A DNA stretch of 64,000 bases from Gavia stellata (taxonomy: Eukaryota > Chordata > Aves > Gaviiformes > Gaviidae), in the NCBI RefSeq assembly GCF_030936135.1, contig NC_082600.1, positions 4,774,001 to 4,838,000 of the forward strand. The letters are read 5' to 3'. Below, in pieces: positions 41,901 to 56,562 of this stretch (the first letter of the stretch is position 1; each line of letters opens with the position of its first letter). A program made the position numbers and the translations under genes. Under the pieces are notes generated by a model, which saw only the letters and a program-made list of their open reading frames with translations, was not told the DNA's origin and made no database searches.

Positions 41901-44900
41901 AGACTTCTCCCTACTTTGCAGTGTCCTTTTAACCACTTTGTCATGTCATGCATGCCTCGGTGAGGGGCCTGATGTCAGGGTTAATTTCCCCGCTGACTGC
42001 AGTTGGGAAAAATCCCACTGTTGAAGTGCATGTGCAAGACGCAGAGAAGCATTTTGTGCATCGTTGCAGACCGGAGCTGGAGTTCTCTGCCTGCACCAGC
42101 TTGTTGTCCCTTGATTTCTATCCAAATGCCCCCCTTCTGTGCGGATATCTCGTGTTTGCGCTTGGAAAAGTAGTGGAAAATAAGTTCTGCCCCACAACAG
42201 TGGGCACGGGGAGGCTGTAGGTGAAGGGGAGGAACTGCACGGGCCATCGCTGACGGTGTATGGCAGTCGTCAACCTGTCAAGATATCTTTGACCTCTCCC
42301 ATCAATCCATAACGTTAGATCAGCAGCTGAGTAAGAACCAACTGTAGAGCCATCAATGAAAATAATCTAGTTTGCGAATACACTTATCTTCAAGCGAGAT
42401 TAAATGGATGAACGGGGAAAGCACTCTGCTCGCAGCCCGGGCCGTTGCCAGTGGATGTGGTCATGTCCTTTGGCGTCTTAGACCTCAGCATCTGAGCAAA
42501 GCAGCGTGCCCGTCTCGCCACATATATTTCACACGTTTGTGTTTGGGCCAGCTGCTTTTAAAACAGTTGACGTTCCGGTCAGCAAAAGTTTCTTGCAAAG
42601 TTTCCCTGAAGGAGTTGGTGAAGGTTTCTGTGGACCAGGTGGATGACGGTGCGAATTCCCGTCTTCCTACAATTTCTCAAGCTTTGGCCTTTCTTTTTCT
42701 CATTCCCATCAAAAAACACCTTTATTTAATTTGTGGCCCATGAAAGCAATTTTTTTACCAAGCTGGGAGTTAATGTTCGCCATCGGCGTGAGTAACTGAA
42801 ATAGTAATTAGTGTGAACGCTTGCTTTATTTTAAGATGCATTCGTCAGTGCTTTAGCTCTCCAGCTTCGTGCTTGCGTCTAATGTTACCGCAGATAACTG
42901 CTTGGAGAAAGGGCACCCCTTGCACTACCACTGCATCCAAACCCCAGGGGTCAGAGCCGACAGCTCCTCGGGGTTGGATCCATCGGAGGGTGGAGAAGCT
43001 GGTGTACTACAGCGGCTGCTGGGCGGGGTTTTGGGGTTCCCCCCGATGGCCCCACTCTTCTCCCCACTTCTCGCGGGGTGCCGAGTGAGCGCGGGAGCCC
43101 GCGGCAGGGCACAAGTCAGCGTGTTTGAGACCCTTTCTGTCTGTGGAAACCTGGGAGTGGGAATTGGCTCCAGGGATTGCAGCTGGGATGAACCCTTACA
43201 TGAGTTGTGTATATGCATGTATACCTCTGTGCACGTGCCCCTTGTATTTTCTTTATTTTCACTGAACAAACAAGAGGATTACTTTTCTTGCTGACTCTTG
43301 GTCACGCAATAGCTGCTAAGGGATCTAAAAGATGCTAAAAGAGGCTGCAGGCCCTGATGCAGGGGATGCACAGGCTTGCATGCTCACCCCTTTCCTCTTA
43401 AAAAAACCCGACGCATTTATCTTTGCAGTGCTCTGGTCCTAAGAAGGAGACCCAGAGATTTGCAGAGGTCACTGCTGAGCGTGAGTTCGGCCATGGCAAA
43501 CAGCCAAGCCATTGGCTTTCCATCTCGGCCCCAGTAATTACAAATAAAGTTGAGGCTGGAGCGAGCAGATCCGTTCCCGACTTTCCGCCTGCGCGCCGCT
43601 TCCTCTTCCGCAGCAGATGCGTGAAGTGGAGGGGCAGGACCTCATCAAAACAAGGTTGGGATTGTTTCTCTGTTGGAGAAGGTGGTGATGGCTTTTTTTT
43701 TTATATATGGGAAGGGGTGTTACAGGCAGAGGGAGTTGCGTTTCTGGCACGGGGGGATTGCAGGCTGGGTTTTCTCTCCTGGAGCAGAGGGCTTGGGACG
43801 GTCTCGCCCATCGCGTGACGGCCGTGCAATTCGGTCTGCTCCGATTCTGGGTCATCAGCAGAAAATGAGCCTGGTCAGGGTCGGGGGACCGGCTCCGGAG
43901 GCAGAAACCCGGTTTGCTTTGTACCTGGCAGGAGTTAGCTGTGCGAGGCAGATGCATGGGCTTTTACCAGCCTTTCCGTGCAGGAGGCAAACGCCTCTGT
44001 CCAAGGCAAGAAGAGATGTAAGGGAAGGATTTATCAGTGCAGATTCACCCATCCGATGCCTGGTTCACAGCTTGCGGTTTTATTTGTGTGTTCGCATGCG
44101 CTTGCTGATGAAGCCTGTGGACTTCTGATCTCCGAGTTGAAACCGGGGTGATAACCGTGTGTTTTGCCCCTATTAATTCTGGCTGCTGCCCTTTGCAGAC
44201 ATTTCAGGGCGTTTGTAGCGCTTGAGCTGTTTGCGCAAAAACGTTCTTGTATTATATAAAAATAAACCACGGGGTCGAAAAAGACTTTCTCCTGTGTGCA
44301 TTGCCGTGCCTGAACAAACTCACCATCGTTTCGTATTGTGAACGTGGGACTTGCCGTTAGGGAAGACAGGGATGGATGGTACTGACGGCTCTGCACCGAG
44401 GGCTGAGCCAGCTTCTGCCGCAATCCCTGCAAGCCTTCCCTGACGTTTGCAGGAGCTGGACGTGGCCCAGCGTGTTGAGCTATCATGCCTGAAGATGTTA
44501 TTTTACTTAAAGTAATGTTAATATTGTGAGTGTCATCTGCAGGATTCAGCAGCTTTGCTCTTGAGCAGGGCAGCCCTGGCGTAGAAGCACAGGGCGCTTT
44601 AAAAAGCTTCTTTTCTGTTACTGGTCCTCCCAAGTAATTCGTTCCAGATTTCTCTTTTTCTTTTTTTTTTTGATAAAACTTATTTCAGACAAACCACAAA
44701 CCTGCCTTACTTTTAACCAGTTAGTTCTCCTGCTCCTTGCCTACGCTGTTGCCTGGTGGGATGTGGGCATGTGCCGTGTTTGGAGTTTTAATTGTGATAA
44801 GGAGTCATTGAGTGGGTGGATAAAACAGGGTTTGACCAGGTTTAGCCACTGCCATGCCACTGCGTATTTTCTTGTTTCTGTGTTTTCAAAGAAGAAAAAA

Positions 44901-47900
44901 CCCTGAACATCACAGATCGGTTCTTCTTGTCCTCAGGTTTTTATTATTGTCCCCTTCTCTCTGTCCCTCGTCTGCAATGGGAAGTGAAAAAGGAAGAAAA
45001 TTGGGAGAGAAATGTGGAGGAAAAAACCCTCAACTCTTGTTGTGGCGAAACTTGGCTGATGTGACTTTTGCGAGCAGAACATAGTGTTTCTGCAGTGGCT
45101 GTGGTCTACGTTCATGCACTTCCCCGGTTTTCACAGTTTTCCTGTTGGGATGTATTCCCCTTGTTTCTCACGCGGCAAACATCAGTGTGATATTTTTTTT
45201 TTTTTTTTTTTCCCCCCTATCTTTTTTCTGTCTGTTCCCCGGTGTGCTCAAATTGCCCATGGAGTTAGCTTGGTTCTGGGTAGGTTTTTTTTAAATTCTT
45301 ACAGTTCCAAAGAAGTGGATTATTTAAAAAAAAAAAAAAAAACACAAAGCCCCCAGGCTGTTTCCCTCCAGATAATGCGAACATAGATGAAATGTTGAGT
45401 TATAACTACCTGAGTGACCTTTTAAGATAAGAATTGTTATTGACTGGCGGTATTACGCTAAACTGATAAGAATCCTTTTAAAAAGAGGAGGAAAAAAACC
45501 CAACAAACCCTCCAGTAACCATAACAACTTACTCGCCAGCGCACAGCTCCTTGACGATGGTGCTGGGATCTCCCGGGCAGCCCCGTGGGGATCCCATCCG
45601 GCAGCCCCTCGGGGAGGGGACGACCTGGGAATCCTCCCCGGAGCTTCAGGTTGGTGCTGCGAGAGATGCCCGAGGTCACTTGGCTGTGACTGTCGCTGTC
45701 AGCCCCTGAATTTTCATCGTCCGTAGGGAATTTTAGCTGGAGAGTTGGCCTGGGGCTCGGTCCTGTGCTGGTGGAGTGCGGTGTGGTGGGAGGGAGGGGT
45801 GGAAGGGGAGAAGGTGCCGGGGGCAGAAGGATGCTTTTGGAAGTCAAAGGAGGATGCTTTTGATGGTCACTGCTTAAGAAATGAGCAGCCGGGCAAGGAA
45901 GGCTCTTCCTTACCATTTCTGTGCCGGAGGCACAGCGCAGCCCTTGGAGCCCCGCCAGGACCCGGGTCCCATCCCTGCACCCCGGCAGAGGTGCCAGCTC
46001 CTGTTTTGGGTTACTGTAACGGAGTTAGGAGTCTGGTGTGAGCATACATGTACCTAAAGCCTTCCTTCACCCAGCTGAGCCCTGCTTGGTGTGTTTGCCC
46101 ATGCTGCTCCCGGGGATACCGTCAATTTAAGGCAGAATTCACACTTTTGCCATGGACTCGGTTACCTTCTGTTACCAGGGATTGCCGCTGGGATTGTTAG
46201 AGCTAAAGTAAACCAACCGCCAGCAATTGATTTTTTTTTTTTAGTTACCACCTGCTTTTCTTCTTCCTCCCCCACCCCTTTGCATTTGTATTACCTGCGT
46301 GGCGTGGGTTCCCACATTCCGTGGAACGCGTGTGTCCGCGCTCGCGGGCGAGCCGAAAGTTGAACGAGCGAGAAGCAGCGCCTTGGAAAGCGCAGAGACC
46401 CAGGAGGTCTGAAAGGAGAGGGGATAGGCCTGATAAAACAAAAAAAAATACTCTAAATGTCTTAGAATTAGGTCTAGGGGAAAAAAAAATACATCCATTT
46501 GAAGACACACCAGCAGAAGAGGCAAAGGTGTGCGACTCAGCGTGTCCGTTCAGGAAATCAATTACTTAAACCTGCTCGGTTAAAAGAGTCATCGCAGCAG
46601 CATGAATTCTTTTAACAATAGCTCTTAGCGCTGTGTAAAGGTGTCTTCTCGGACTGCGCTCGCTAACCTTTCATCACATTATTCTGAAGCAGTCAGTTGG
46701 ATGCTGAATGCTTTTTGTAGCCGATGTCAAATCTCGGTCAGCCGGAGAGCCTTTATAAATAAAGGTGTCTGCTTGTATTCAGGCATACGTGGATAATAGC
46801 TGCTGTAATTCAGCTGTCCAGCTCGGCTACCCGGCTTTTATAAATGACTGATCAGAGATTCCACTGAGAATGAGTATTTAAAGCGATGGAGCTGCTAAAA
46901 GTGGTCTCTGTACTAATAAGTATAGCGAGCCTCTATCCCCAGGACAGGTGGCCGGCGTTGCCCTCCTTCCACCCATGTCCCGGGTTTATATTTCACACAA
47001 AGCAAATGTTGCGTTAATAAAACTTTTGTGTTGCGCTTAGATTGCAAGGCTCTGCATTAATTTTTTGCAAGCTGCACTCGAATCTTTCAGTTTGTCATCT
47101 TTTCTTTTTCCTTTTATATTTTTTTTTACGGGAGCGGGTGAACACTCGGCGATCTCTCTGGACAAGCCACAGCAGCTGGAGGATACTGGTTTCTCTATGG
47201 AGTGGAGGAATTTCATCAGAGGAGCTATTGTTCCACTGTGTTCTCAGCATTTTGGCAACTGTTCTTTAGATTAACCCTACAGAAAGGGGAGGGTGCTCTT
47301 TGCCGGGTCTGAAATAATTGCAAAAATGTGGGCAGATGCTTTTGCATTGTTAGAAGTCGATACTGGTTGGTAGTGGGGAAACATGGTGTGGGATTAAGGA
47401 ACGAAGAAGCCCGAGTTCTTTAAATCCTTCCTAAAGCCAAACTGGATGTTAGCATTGATGTTCAGTTGGTTTCTGTTTTTAAAATAGGAATAGTTCGGGG
47501 TTTTTTTGCCCTACCCTGAGCGGTCGATAATCTCGGTGCGTAATACCCGGGGGTCCTGCCGCACGAGGGGCACGGAGCCCAGCCCTGCTGAGGCTTTGGG
47601 CTTGCCCGTGCCTTGCCCCGGCACCCCGTAGACCCCTGAGATCCGACTCCTTGCTGGTGTAACGCCCCTGATTTCGGCAGGTTTGCTCCCACCGTGGATT
47701 TGATGCTGTTTGCACATCTCTGAAATCAGCCTTTGGTTGGCACCCGGTTCCTGGGTGCGCAACTCGCTGGCAGCTTGCGGGGAGCATCGCCTGTCCCCTT
47801 GCAGCCCGTGGCCGGGATCGGGTGGCTCCGTCCCCGTGCCAGCCACTTCTGTACCCTCCCGGGGAGGGGAGATGCTGAGAGCTGCCGCAGAGCCAAGATT

Positions 47901-48895
47901 CTTGCTGTGGGGCTCCGTGGGCCATTCCTTCCCGCCCGGAGGGCTGCGCTGGGTTGCAGCTGGCACACCCAGCCCATGTCCCTAATGAACTAACACAGAA
48001 TACGCACTCGCTGGATAATCCGTTTTCCTGGGCACAGGCTTGAAAAGGAGGAGGATTTGGTAGGAGAGCAAGCGTCCCACATTTGGCTTAGATATGGGAG
48101 GTGGGGAAGGAAACCCTCTTTCAGCTCTGAAATGTTTGTGCATAGGTTACCTCTGTGCAGGGCCCTTATTTTAAGATGTATTTCTCCATGCATTTATTTA
48201 TTCCTATCCTGCAGCTTGAGTCGTGGCTGTTTATATCGCTGTATATCCACGGGCGGCATACCCCAGCCCTTTCACCACTTGCAGAAAACATCTCAGCAGA
48301 ATGTGCCTTCTCTGGGGTGACTTCTGTTTGCTTATTTCTTTAATTAAAACAAAAAAAAAGGTTGCTAAAGCTTTCCCCAGGAGACAATCAGCACTTCTGA
48401 GTGACTTCTCGCATTCCCGGGCTCTTGGCCCCGTCCTGCGTGGGAAGGCAGGGCTGTCCCAGCGCTCAGCTGATGCTCACGCGCTGGTTCCTTTTCCGTC
48501 TCCCCCAGCACCGACCAGGCTTGGAGCCCTGCGCCCGTGCCACATTGCGACGGAAACGAATCCCACCTCGAGGATGGGAGCGAAGAGGGATGTAGTCTGC
48601 GGCTTGATGAACCACCCTGCTGAAGTCGGAGGTGCTTTTAGCTGGGTTTAATTCCAGCGAGTGAGTCGTGCTCACCATTGAAACGTAAAAAATAACTGCT
48701 TGGGGGTTTGAGTGTAATTATTCTGAATTTATCCTGCTGAATTTGGCCCCCTGGCACTGGTGGAAAATGGGAACAACCTCCCTAATCTTGCTAGGGCCAC
48801 TGTGAATCTGGCAGCAATCTCCTTGATCTGGAGAAAACGCTTTGCGATGCTGAATCTCCCTTTCTACGAAAGCAAACCAAGATGTTCACAAGTAG

Positions 48896-48922
48896 ATCAC
48901 AGAATCACTAAGGTTGGAAAAC
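48896..48922 (-). mobile_element. CR1 3' tip remnant
   Basis: ATCACAGAATCACTAAGGTT and a few following bases match the last bases of avian CR1 in minus orientation. The remainder is absent, so this is an extremely short 5'-truncated insertion. Confidence 0.7.
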
Positions 48923-51900
48923 CTTAGAACTCGCTGTGCACGGTAGCCTGGGCTCTTACCTCTTCATGCCCTGCCACGAGTGCAAGGATGCATCGCCCAT
49001 CCGTGATCCGGCGTGGTCCCGGAGGAGACGGAGGAGCCCGTGAGCTGTGGCCAAGGGGTGATGAAACTCTTCGCTCGCTGTGCAGCACCTTCTTTCTCGG
49101 CCGGTGCCTGCAGAGCCAAATTCAGCCCCCAGCTCCTTTAGTTGCCAGCTCTGCAACACGTAGCCAAGGTTTGGTTTGGTTTTTTTTATCTGATGTGCAT
49201 ATTTTGGTTCAGTTTACCCGTACAATGACACTAATTTGCTTTATTATACGCAAAGAGATTAAAAATGCATCTGGTGGAGAGGATTAAAAACTAGTAATCT
49301 GGCTGTTAAGAAGCACGCGATGTTTTAGGATTTCCTTTCTAGGTGTGCAGAGCTCTGTAACAGCAGCAAATGTGATCCTTTGTAGTTGCAGCTTTCATAG
49401 GCAGAGCTCATTAAAGCTAGTGTGATTGTTCAAGTAAACAAGAAATGAATGAATTTAAAATATAAGATTATATCCTACCACATTAAAGCAGTAGTCATGA
49501 TTTAAGAGTTGGATTAGGTCTGGTTTTTTTTTTTGTACGTGAACCTGGAGCAATAGGGTTGCTTTACCTTTTAAAGCATTTAACAATCGCTCCAATTTTC
49601 TTTTAATGTTGCAGTGCTTCAAAATAATGCGAGGTCAGACCGAGCGTAACTAATTCCAGTTTGAAAGCGGAGGGTAGCCTGTTCCTCAATAGACTTACAA
49701 TTAGTGCAACAATGCTGCTGCCTTCAAGAGGGATGTAGCAGGAAACGAGACCGCTGGAATCTTGGTAAATAAAAATATGCGCTTGGGGATTTTTTTTTTC
49801 TTTTCCATTTTGTACGAGGAGAAGGGGGAACCCTATAAAAGCCAAGGTTTAATTTCATTTTGCTTGCTTTTACCTGTGCTTCTGGCCCGAGAGGACGCGT
49901 GGCAGGAGGTCAAGACGTGGCGAAAGTGCCCTTGCATCCTTCAGGGGCTGGCACGCCTCTCCGAGGGTGCTGTCTTTTGAGTCCTCATCGCTTGGTTTGT
50001 CCGGGTTTACCCCGTGGCGGGGTCCCACGGACGCCGAGAGCTTTTCTCCCGGGGTCTGAGTCAGTCTGGTGCTGCTGCATGAGCCCTGCGGCTCCGTCCC
50101 AGCCGGGCGCTGGGCTTTCGGGGTGCCATCGTCTTGCTGTTTTGCAAAATCTTTTTGTTGCACCGACGAGACTCGTTGTTGTGAATATTAGCTTCGTCAT
50201 CTTGATGTCAAAAAACCCCACCCCTGGCTATTTTCGCATAGCTCTTGGTGTGCTACCCGTTCTGGCCTCCCGCGTAACAAGAAGCCCGGAGCATCCTCCC
50301 GCCTTCCCCGCAGTGAATCCCGCAGCGTGCGCGTGGCCAAAGCGTATCTTGCTTCAGTCAGGTCGCCCGTGGGGCTCCTGCCGCCTGTCCTGGCCGCGGT
50401 GCTGCTCTGATGGATGGTGTTAATAGCAAAGAACTGTCACTGTGTCACCTTAGTGTTTCAGGTGCTGCCCGGGGTCCTCCACCGCCGTCCTTAGAGAACC
50501 GTTTCACAGCTTGTCGCTTACTGCGTGTGTTAATTTTGCTTTCAAAGTCTGGACCACCGCCGCCGCAACCCGTGTGTGACCCTCTCTTCCGTACGTCGTG
50601 TTCTCCGGCTGCCGGAGGTGGCTGGGAGCCTGGTGACACCGTGAGCACGGGTGGGGAAAGGGGAGCTCCCGTGCCCTCGCTCCAGAGAGACTATTTTCAC
50701 GACGTAGAGGTTGCTGGTGATCTCAGCGAGCGTTTGCTGCCATGTCCCGGAGGGGAGACGGTGAGGACGAGTCCCGTTTCCCACCAGCCTTCCCCGGGCG
50801 GGGGCTGTCGGGGAGCCCCGGGGCTGCCCCATCACCACCGGGATGCGGGTGCTGGTCCCTGGACCGCTCTGACTCTTCCCCGCGCGGGATGTGGCCGCCA
50901 ACCTCCCGTCCCCCTCGGTGCCAGCTGGAGCCCTGCCAGCAGCACCAGACCTCCCTGGGCATCACCTTCCCGCTGGCAGAGCCGCGGCCAAATGAAAAGC
51001 ATTTTCCTTTCTCCGTCTCCTACCTGCCGTGCGACCGCCCGGCCTCGGGGAGGGAGATGGGGCTGTGGGCATCTCTCCAGCCATGCCTCGGTCTGCTTTT
51101 CTCTCCCTTAAAATGCCTGCGCACCCTGGTTCGCAAATAGTCAGCTCTGCCTCGCTCCATTGAGGTTTTTTATTTTCGTTAACTCCTTATGTGCCCTTGG
51201 CTGATGGAATTTGGTCGTCCTAGAAATCCCAGCGTGTGCTCTGTGCTTGCGCTCTTTTTCTTTTTTTTTTTTATAGCAAAGACCGTATGTTGCAGCTCCC
51301 GGGAGCGGAAAGCTGCGTTAACTTTTCATCTCTGTCATCGCTAATTTAAGGGGTGAGAAAGTGGCCTGGGTCTGTGTTTAAGAACTGGGCATATACCAAT
51401 AGTACCAGTGTGAGTACTGAATAACTCAATAAGCCGAAGAATGTAGCGATAGCTAAGATTAAATCTGTTCTTAATTGGCTGGGTTATAAATAGCGGCGTT
51501 TTCTCCGAATGGAATTAATTTATTATTTTTCAATTGCCGAAACAAGACTCAGCAGCCCAAACCCCACAGTTAGCATTAATACAATAATAAGGTGTTTCCA
51601 AAAGGTGCGTTTGGCATTTGTAACACAGAGTACAATCTAACAAACCAAAAGCTGTGTCAAAATACTGTTAAGGTGGTAATTAAAACTTTTAAAAAAAAAA
51701 AAAGTAGACTAGATGAGTACATTCCAAATTGTGACTTTTCAATGAAGCTCTTTCATAAAAAACATTGTTTCTTGCCAAAACAAATTCAAAGGCATTTTTG
51801 TAATTTCTGTTGGGGAAAGGAGGAGTGTTTATCCAGCCTTTCACGTTGGCTGGGCTTTTTGACTTTTATTTAAAAAAAAAAAAAAGGCAGTGCAAAAAGA

Positions 51901-54900
51901 GGTATTTTTGTCTGGATGTGCATTAAAAAGCCTCGCTCCTGTCCTCTCCAGAGCGCTGTGCGAAGCGGGGTGAAGGCTGGAGAGCGATGCGCCTTGGGGG
52001 TGCAAGGCTTCTTTAGCATCAGAGCCGAAATCCAGCGGCGATGGCATCCCCTCGCACGTTGCGTTTGGGGCAGGCGCGGGGCCCAACGTGGTTCCTAACG
52101 GCACGAGGATGCCGGGGCTGCTGCCGACATCGGTGGCGAAGCTCCCCTTGCCTCCGGTGGCTCCTGCTTTTGGAGGAGGAACCCCGCCGCGGGTGCTCGG
52201 GGTGGGGACGGGGTTCCCCCGCTTGCTTCGCGGAGCATCTTCTGCAGCGGCATGCATCCAACCGCTGCACAACGCAGAACTGCTTGAAGTATTTATAGTT
52301 TTTCCCTTCTGATTTTTTTTTTTTTTATCCTTCCCATTTTGGATATGTTTTTGACAGCTTTTACCTGCTGAGTCACCATTCATCCTCTTGCACGGGAGCT
52401 ACTCCTGCCATACCAATTCCCCGAGCAGGCTTGAGCAACCATCACATAAAAATAAATCCTGTCAAGGAAGTGGTTTTTTCCCCCCCCCCCTTTTTTTTTT
52501 TTCATATCACCAACTGCTTTTCCTGCTGTGTGTTTGCTTTCTTACACAAGATGGCTATTTTATAGATGCGATGCCTTCACGTTGCTAAGGATGGCTTTAT
52601 GATTTATCACCTCCCGCCGCAGCGTACCGTATGGAGGAACTGTATGTTGAAACCAGATAACGGCGCAACTTTTGAAGATAACTATATCTGATTCTGCAAC
52701 AAGTGCTCTGGTTTTCCTAAGGTGGACTTTTTCGGTGGTAAACCACAACTTGAGCACAAACTGTTTGATTCGCGTCGCTCCGCTTAATAAATAACTCCCC
52801 GTCCGCAGCGAGAAGCCGTGGCTGTTGCTTCTGATGGGTGGGAAGGGAGGGTTGGTCTTGCCGAGGGTAACCCCACTATCCCAGTTGGTTTTCTTTCCCA
52901 CTGACCAGGTTCAGATGGCACCAGTGTTTACAGCTGTTTTTGCAATGTTACTCAGTGCTTCATCTGCGATGACTGCCTGTTGACGGCCGCACTGCGACGG
53001 CCACCTCTCTGGAAAACCTCTTGGAAAGATTTTGGATACGTGCAACGCCGCTCATTTAGGGTGTGGAAGCACCTGCCTTCCTGTCGCTTCAAGCGCTTTC
53101 TGCCCCAAAAATGCATCTCGGATTTATTTGCTTTGCTTTATTAGCTGTGGTTTTGCACATTGGGTGGTAAATGTCAAGAATATCATTAGCTCCTTCCTGT
53201 CTCTATATTCTCACTGGTTGATATCTCTATATTCTCACCACGGTTGATGGTGCGGATGAAAGGGGAATGCTTTATGGCATGCACGGCTGTTCTGCCTGGG
53301 TGGTGTATTCCGTATTTTGTGGGTGCTCCCACCTTCCTTCTTTCCGGGGAATACACCGCAGAAATAAAATATTCAGTCTATTTATAAATTTCAGTCTATG
53401 CCTTAATCCCTCTATATATTAATCCTCCAGGTGGTTGCGTTTCGCTGTGATACAGCTGCTAGCGGGACGTTAATCTTGGTGAAAGTCTATTTTAGCTTTC
53501 TCCCGGTCGTACAGCCTGCTGTCATCGCGCGGGGCAAATCCTACCCCAGGAAAGAGGAAGGGAGACTATTTAAGGAGGAACAATTTGGGAGAGAACAACT
53601 GCAGCTGAAACCGAAGCCAGGTTTGGGAGGAGGAGGCTGGGAAGGAGCTATTTCAGGGGACGGCTTGCCTGGCCACGTTGGTCTTGGGCGCGGAGGTGTC
53701 CGTCCACCTCCTTGGTATCAATGATCAGTGCTAGTTTTGATACAAGCGGTCGAACGCGTGACTATTTCTTGCCACGCTTGCGCGGGGAGACGCAGAGATG
53801 TTGCGTGCCACTGGTGGTGTGGGTGCCGTGCTCGGACCCTCGGTGGTTTGGGGGTGTCTGGTAGGTTTTGTGGCATCCTTTGGGGTTCTGCTTGTGTGCA
53901 GGTACATGTTGCAGGCGCCACGGGCGTTAAACGTGTCGTGTGTTGCGTGCCTGCTCCTTCCTTAAGGGTTTTTATATATCACCTTCCGACGGGGTCGGAT
54001 CACAAGCAGCCTCATCGCCAAACTGGAGTCTCATCCTGCTTGCAAAGATACACCTTGCTTTCTTTCTCCTGGTTTCTTCCAAGGATTGGCCCGTCTTTTC
54101 CATAACTATACATCTGATGTCCTGGGAATACGCTGTATTGATCGCCCAGTAAATCCTTGACCTCGAATTCATCAGGGCAGCTCACATCCCCGTAGGAGTG
54201 GGGTTTAAGTGTGAAACCCGCGGGATGTATTTGCCATCCCGGCTGCGATGCTCTAGCCCTTGCCCCTGTGGTTTTTCTTGACGACACGGAGGGCGACAAG
54301 CTTTGTACTTCTGCTGCTTTTAAATCTGAGTGAGTAATTCAATAACGAGTAGCTATCAGTTCGTTGCTTTCATGTTGAGGAGAAATCCTGTCCTTTGAAA
54401 GCCTTTTATATAAGAATTGGAGAGTGAGCTGATTTCTAATCTTGCGCGACTAACCAGTCCTCGAACATAAGGCTTCCCTTTATCATCGCAGTCTCTTTTG
54501 TTATAGCAATCTTCAGCATATGGTTTTCGGAGAATTTAACATCTAGATCAGTCAGACACATGGTGACACACTCTTAGTCCTTTCTGCGCATGGAAGTCTA
54601 AAAATGGCCTTTTTTTTTTTAAGTTTCCAGGATGCTTGTGAGTACTTAGCGCTAGAAAGGAAAACAAGAGGCCCACCAACACCAACAGTTTTTGCAAAAG
54701 AAGGTTTCTAAAAATGCATCTCCTTTTGGCGAGGGGAGCACGTGTGCCTGGGCTAGAACACAAAAATTGTTGACGCGCTTTGCTAAATTCGCGGCGGGTT
54801 TTTTAGTGCCGGGGATTTGGGTTTTTCTAACAGTTGGAAAAAGCTTGTAAAACTGGGGGTTGTATGCAGTGGTTTTCCCTCCGTTCTTATCCCTGCGGCT

Positions 54901-55914
54901 TCCCACCGGGCTCTCCACATCGGGGTCCTGGATCGTCTCCTTGGCGTCTGCGGTGATCCTCGTGCACCGAGCCTGGGCACGAGCTTCCTTCTACCCTACG
55001 TCTTTCTGCTTGTTTAAGATGGAGATTTTATAAATACAGGTTTTCCTTCCCTCCCTATCAGCCTACGCGGGGACTCGAGGGCAAGCGGCTTGTCACGTCC
55101 TGCATCCCGGGGAGAGCCGGGATGCTGCAGCCCCTCTCCTCTCTGGCATTAGGTGCTTTTGGCCGGGTCGAAAGGCTAAAATTGCAGTAGGGATGCGTTT
55201 AGGGGAAAGGGGCGGTGGTGACACTGGCTGTGCGTCCCCACTCCTGAGCGAAAAGGGTTTGTTGCTGCAGGAAAAAAAAACCTTCAGGGTTGTGGGGTGG
55301 GACTGGGCGGTTGGGGCTGGAGCTGGGGCCGCTGCGGTGGTACTCCTTCTGTCCAAAGGATTTCAGCTTCCTATTATATGTCAAATAGAAGGTGAATTGG
55401 GGCGTGCAGGATTTAAATTGTTTTTGAAAAATCAGCTTTTTCCCGGTTACTGTTCATCCTTCCTCTCAGATGTCCCTTTGGCTGGTGATGTGTGGTGAAG
55501 AGGAGAAAAAAAGAAGGGGAAATCCTACTCGGGGATAAAGAAAAGTGTATTGTCCTCAGAGCCAGGCAGCGAAGCGTGAGAAGGACTCGCGCAGGATTTG
55601 TTGTGGCCGCATGTTTCTCAGCTTGAGCCATTTTCCCGTCAAAGCAGAAGCTACACAAATATCTCGTTTTTTATGATTGCCGTGATAGAAGAAGCATTTT
55701 CTGTCTGAAATAATAGCTGTGGGGGATTTCTTGGGTAGTTCAGAGCGATAGTGAGCCTTTTCACCCAAGCTGGGCTCTCCGAGTCACCGAGGGTGATGGT
55801 GATGTGCTACGGCGTATCTGAACCTTGCTCAAAACATGCAAGCTTTGCTTCATTATTTTCTTTTTTTCCAGTGGGGTTACATCCACCACTCATTTTGTAC
55901 GCTGCTTTTTTTTA

Positions 55915-56092
55915 GTGGTGAAGCACTGGAAGAGGCTGCCCAGGGAGGTGGTGGAGTCACCATCACTGGAGGTGTTCAAGGAACGTGTGGACGTGGCACT
56001 GCGGGACACGGTTTAGTGGGCATGGTGGGGTTGGGTTGGTGGTTGGACTTGATGATCTTACAGGTCTTTTCCAACCTTAGTGACTCTGTGAT
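55915..56092 (+). mobile_element. CR1 LINE 3' fragment
   Basis: Plus orientation. It runs from GAAGCACTGGAAGAGGCTGC through GTGGTGGAGTCACCATCACT to TTGGACTTGATGATCTTACA and GTGACTCTGTGATT. About 180 bp and well preserved. It supplies part of a false open frame. Confidence 0.93.
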
Positions 56093-56423
56093 TTTTTTTT
56101 TTCTAGTGCGTGCATGTGCTTTTTCTTGGTTCGTGCGCTTTTTCTTGGTCCGCACACAACCAAGAGCTAATTCCCAGGGAAGGCTCCCTGTCGGCATCCC
56201 GAGAGGAGCGGGATGAAGGCACGCCAGGACAGCGGGGTGCAGAGGGGGTGTGCAGCACCCTGAGTTGAGAGATCCCCAGGCAAACCCCGCTTCGTGCCGT
56301 CCTCCCTCCCCTCGCTCAGCTGGGGGGTCTCCTCCGGCTCTGCCCTGGTGTCTTTGGAGACCTTCCCAGAGAGCATCGCCGGGGGAGACCTCGCGTAGCC
56401 GGTGGGGATGGTCGGATGCCAGC

Positions 56424-56562
56424 TTCCATCCCTGGAGGTATTTAAAAAACGTGTAGACGTGGTGCTTAGGGACATAGTTTAGTGGTGGACTTGGCAGGGT
56501 TAGGCTTGCGGTTGGACTCAATGATCTTAAAGGTCTTTTCCAACCTAAATGATTCTACGATT
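56424..56562 (+). mobile_element. CR1 LINE 3' fragment, older copy
   Basis: Plus orientation, from TTCCATCCCTGGAGGTATTT to CAACCTAAATGATTCTACGA. It is more diverged and internally shortened than the copy about 330 bp upstream, and keeps the CR1 3' end (GATTCTACGATTC). Confidence 0.9.

Noticed and set aside
50410-51111. 233-codon plus-strand open frame in the SAMD4A intron
   Set aside because: Does not match the expected next SAMD4A exon and shows no domain. Overlapping frames on both strands are also open.
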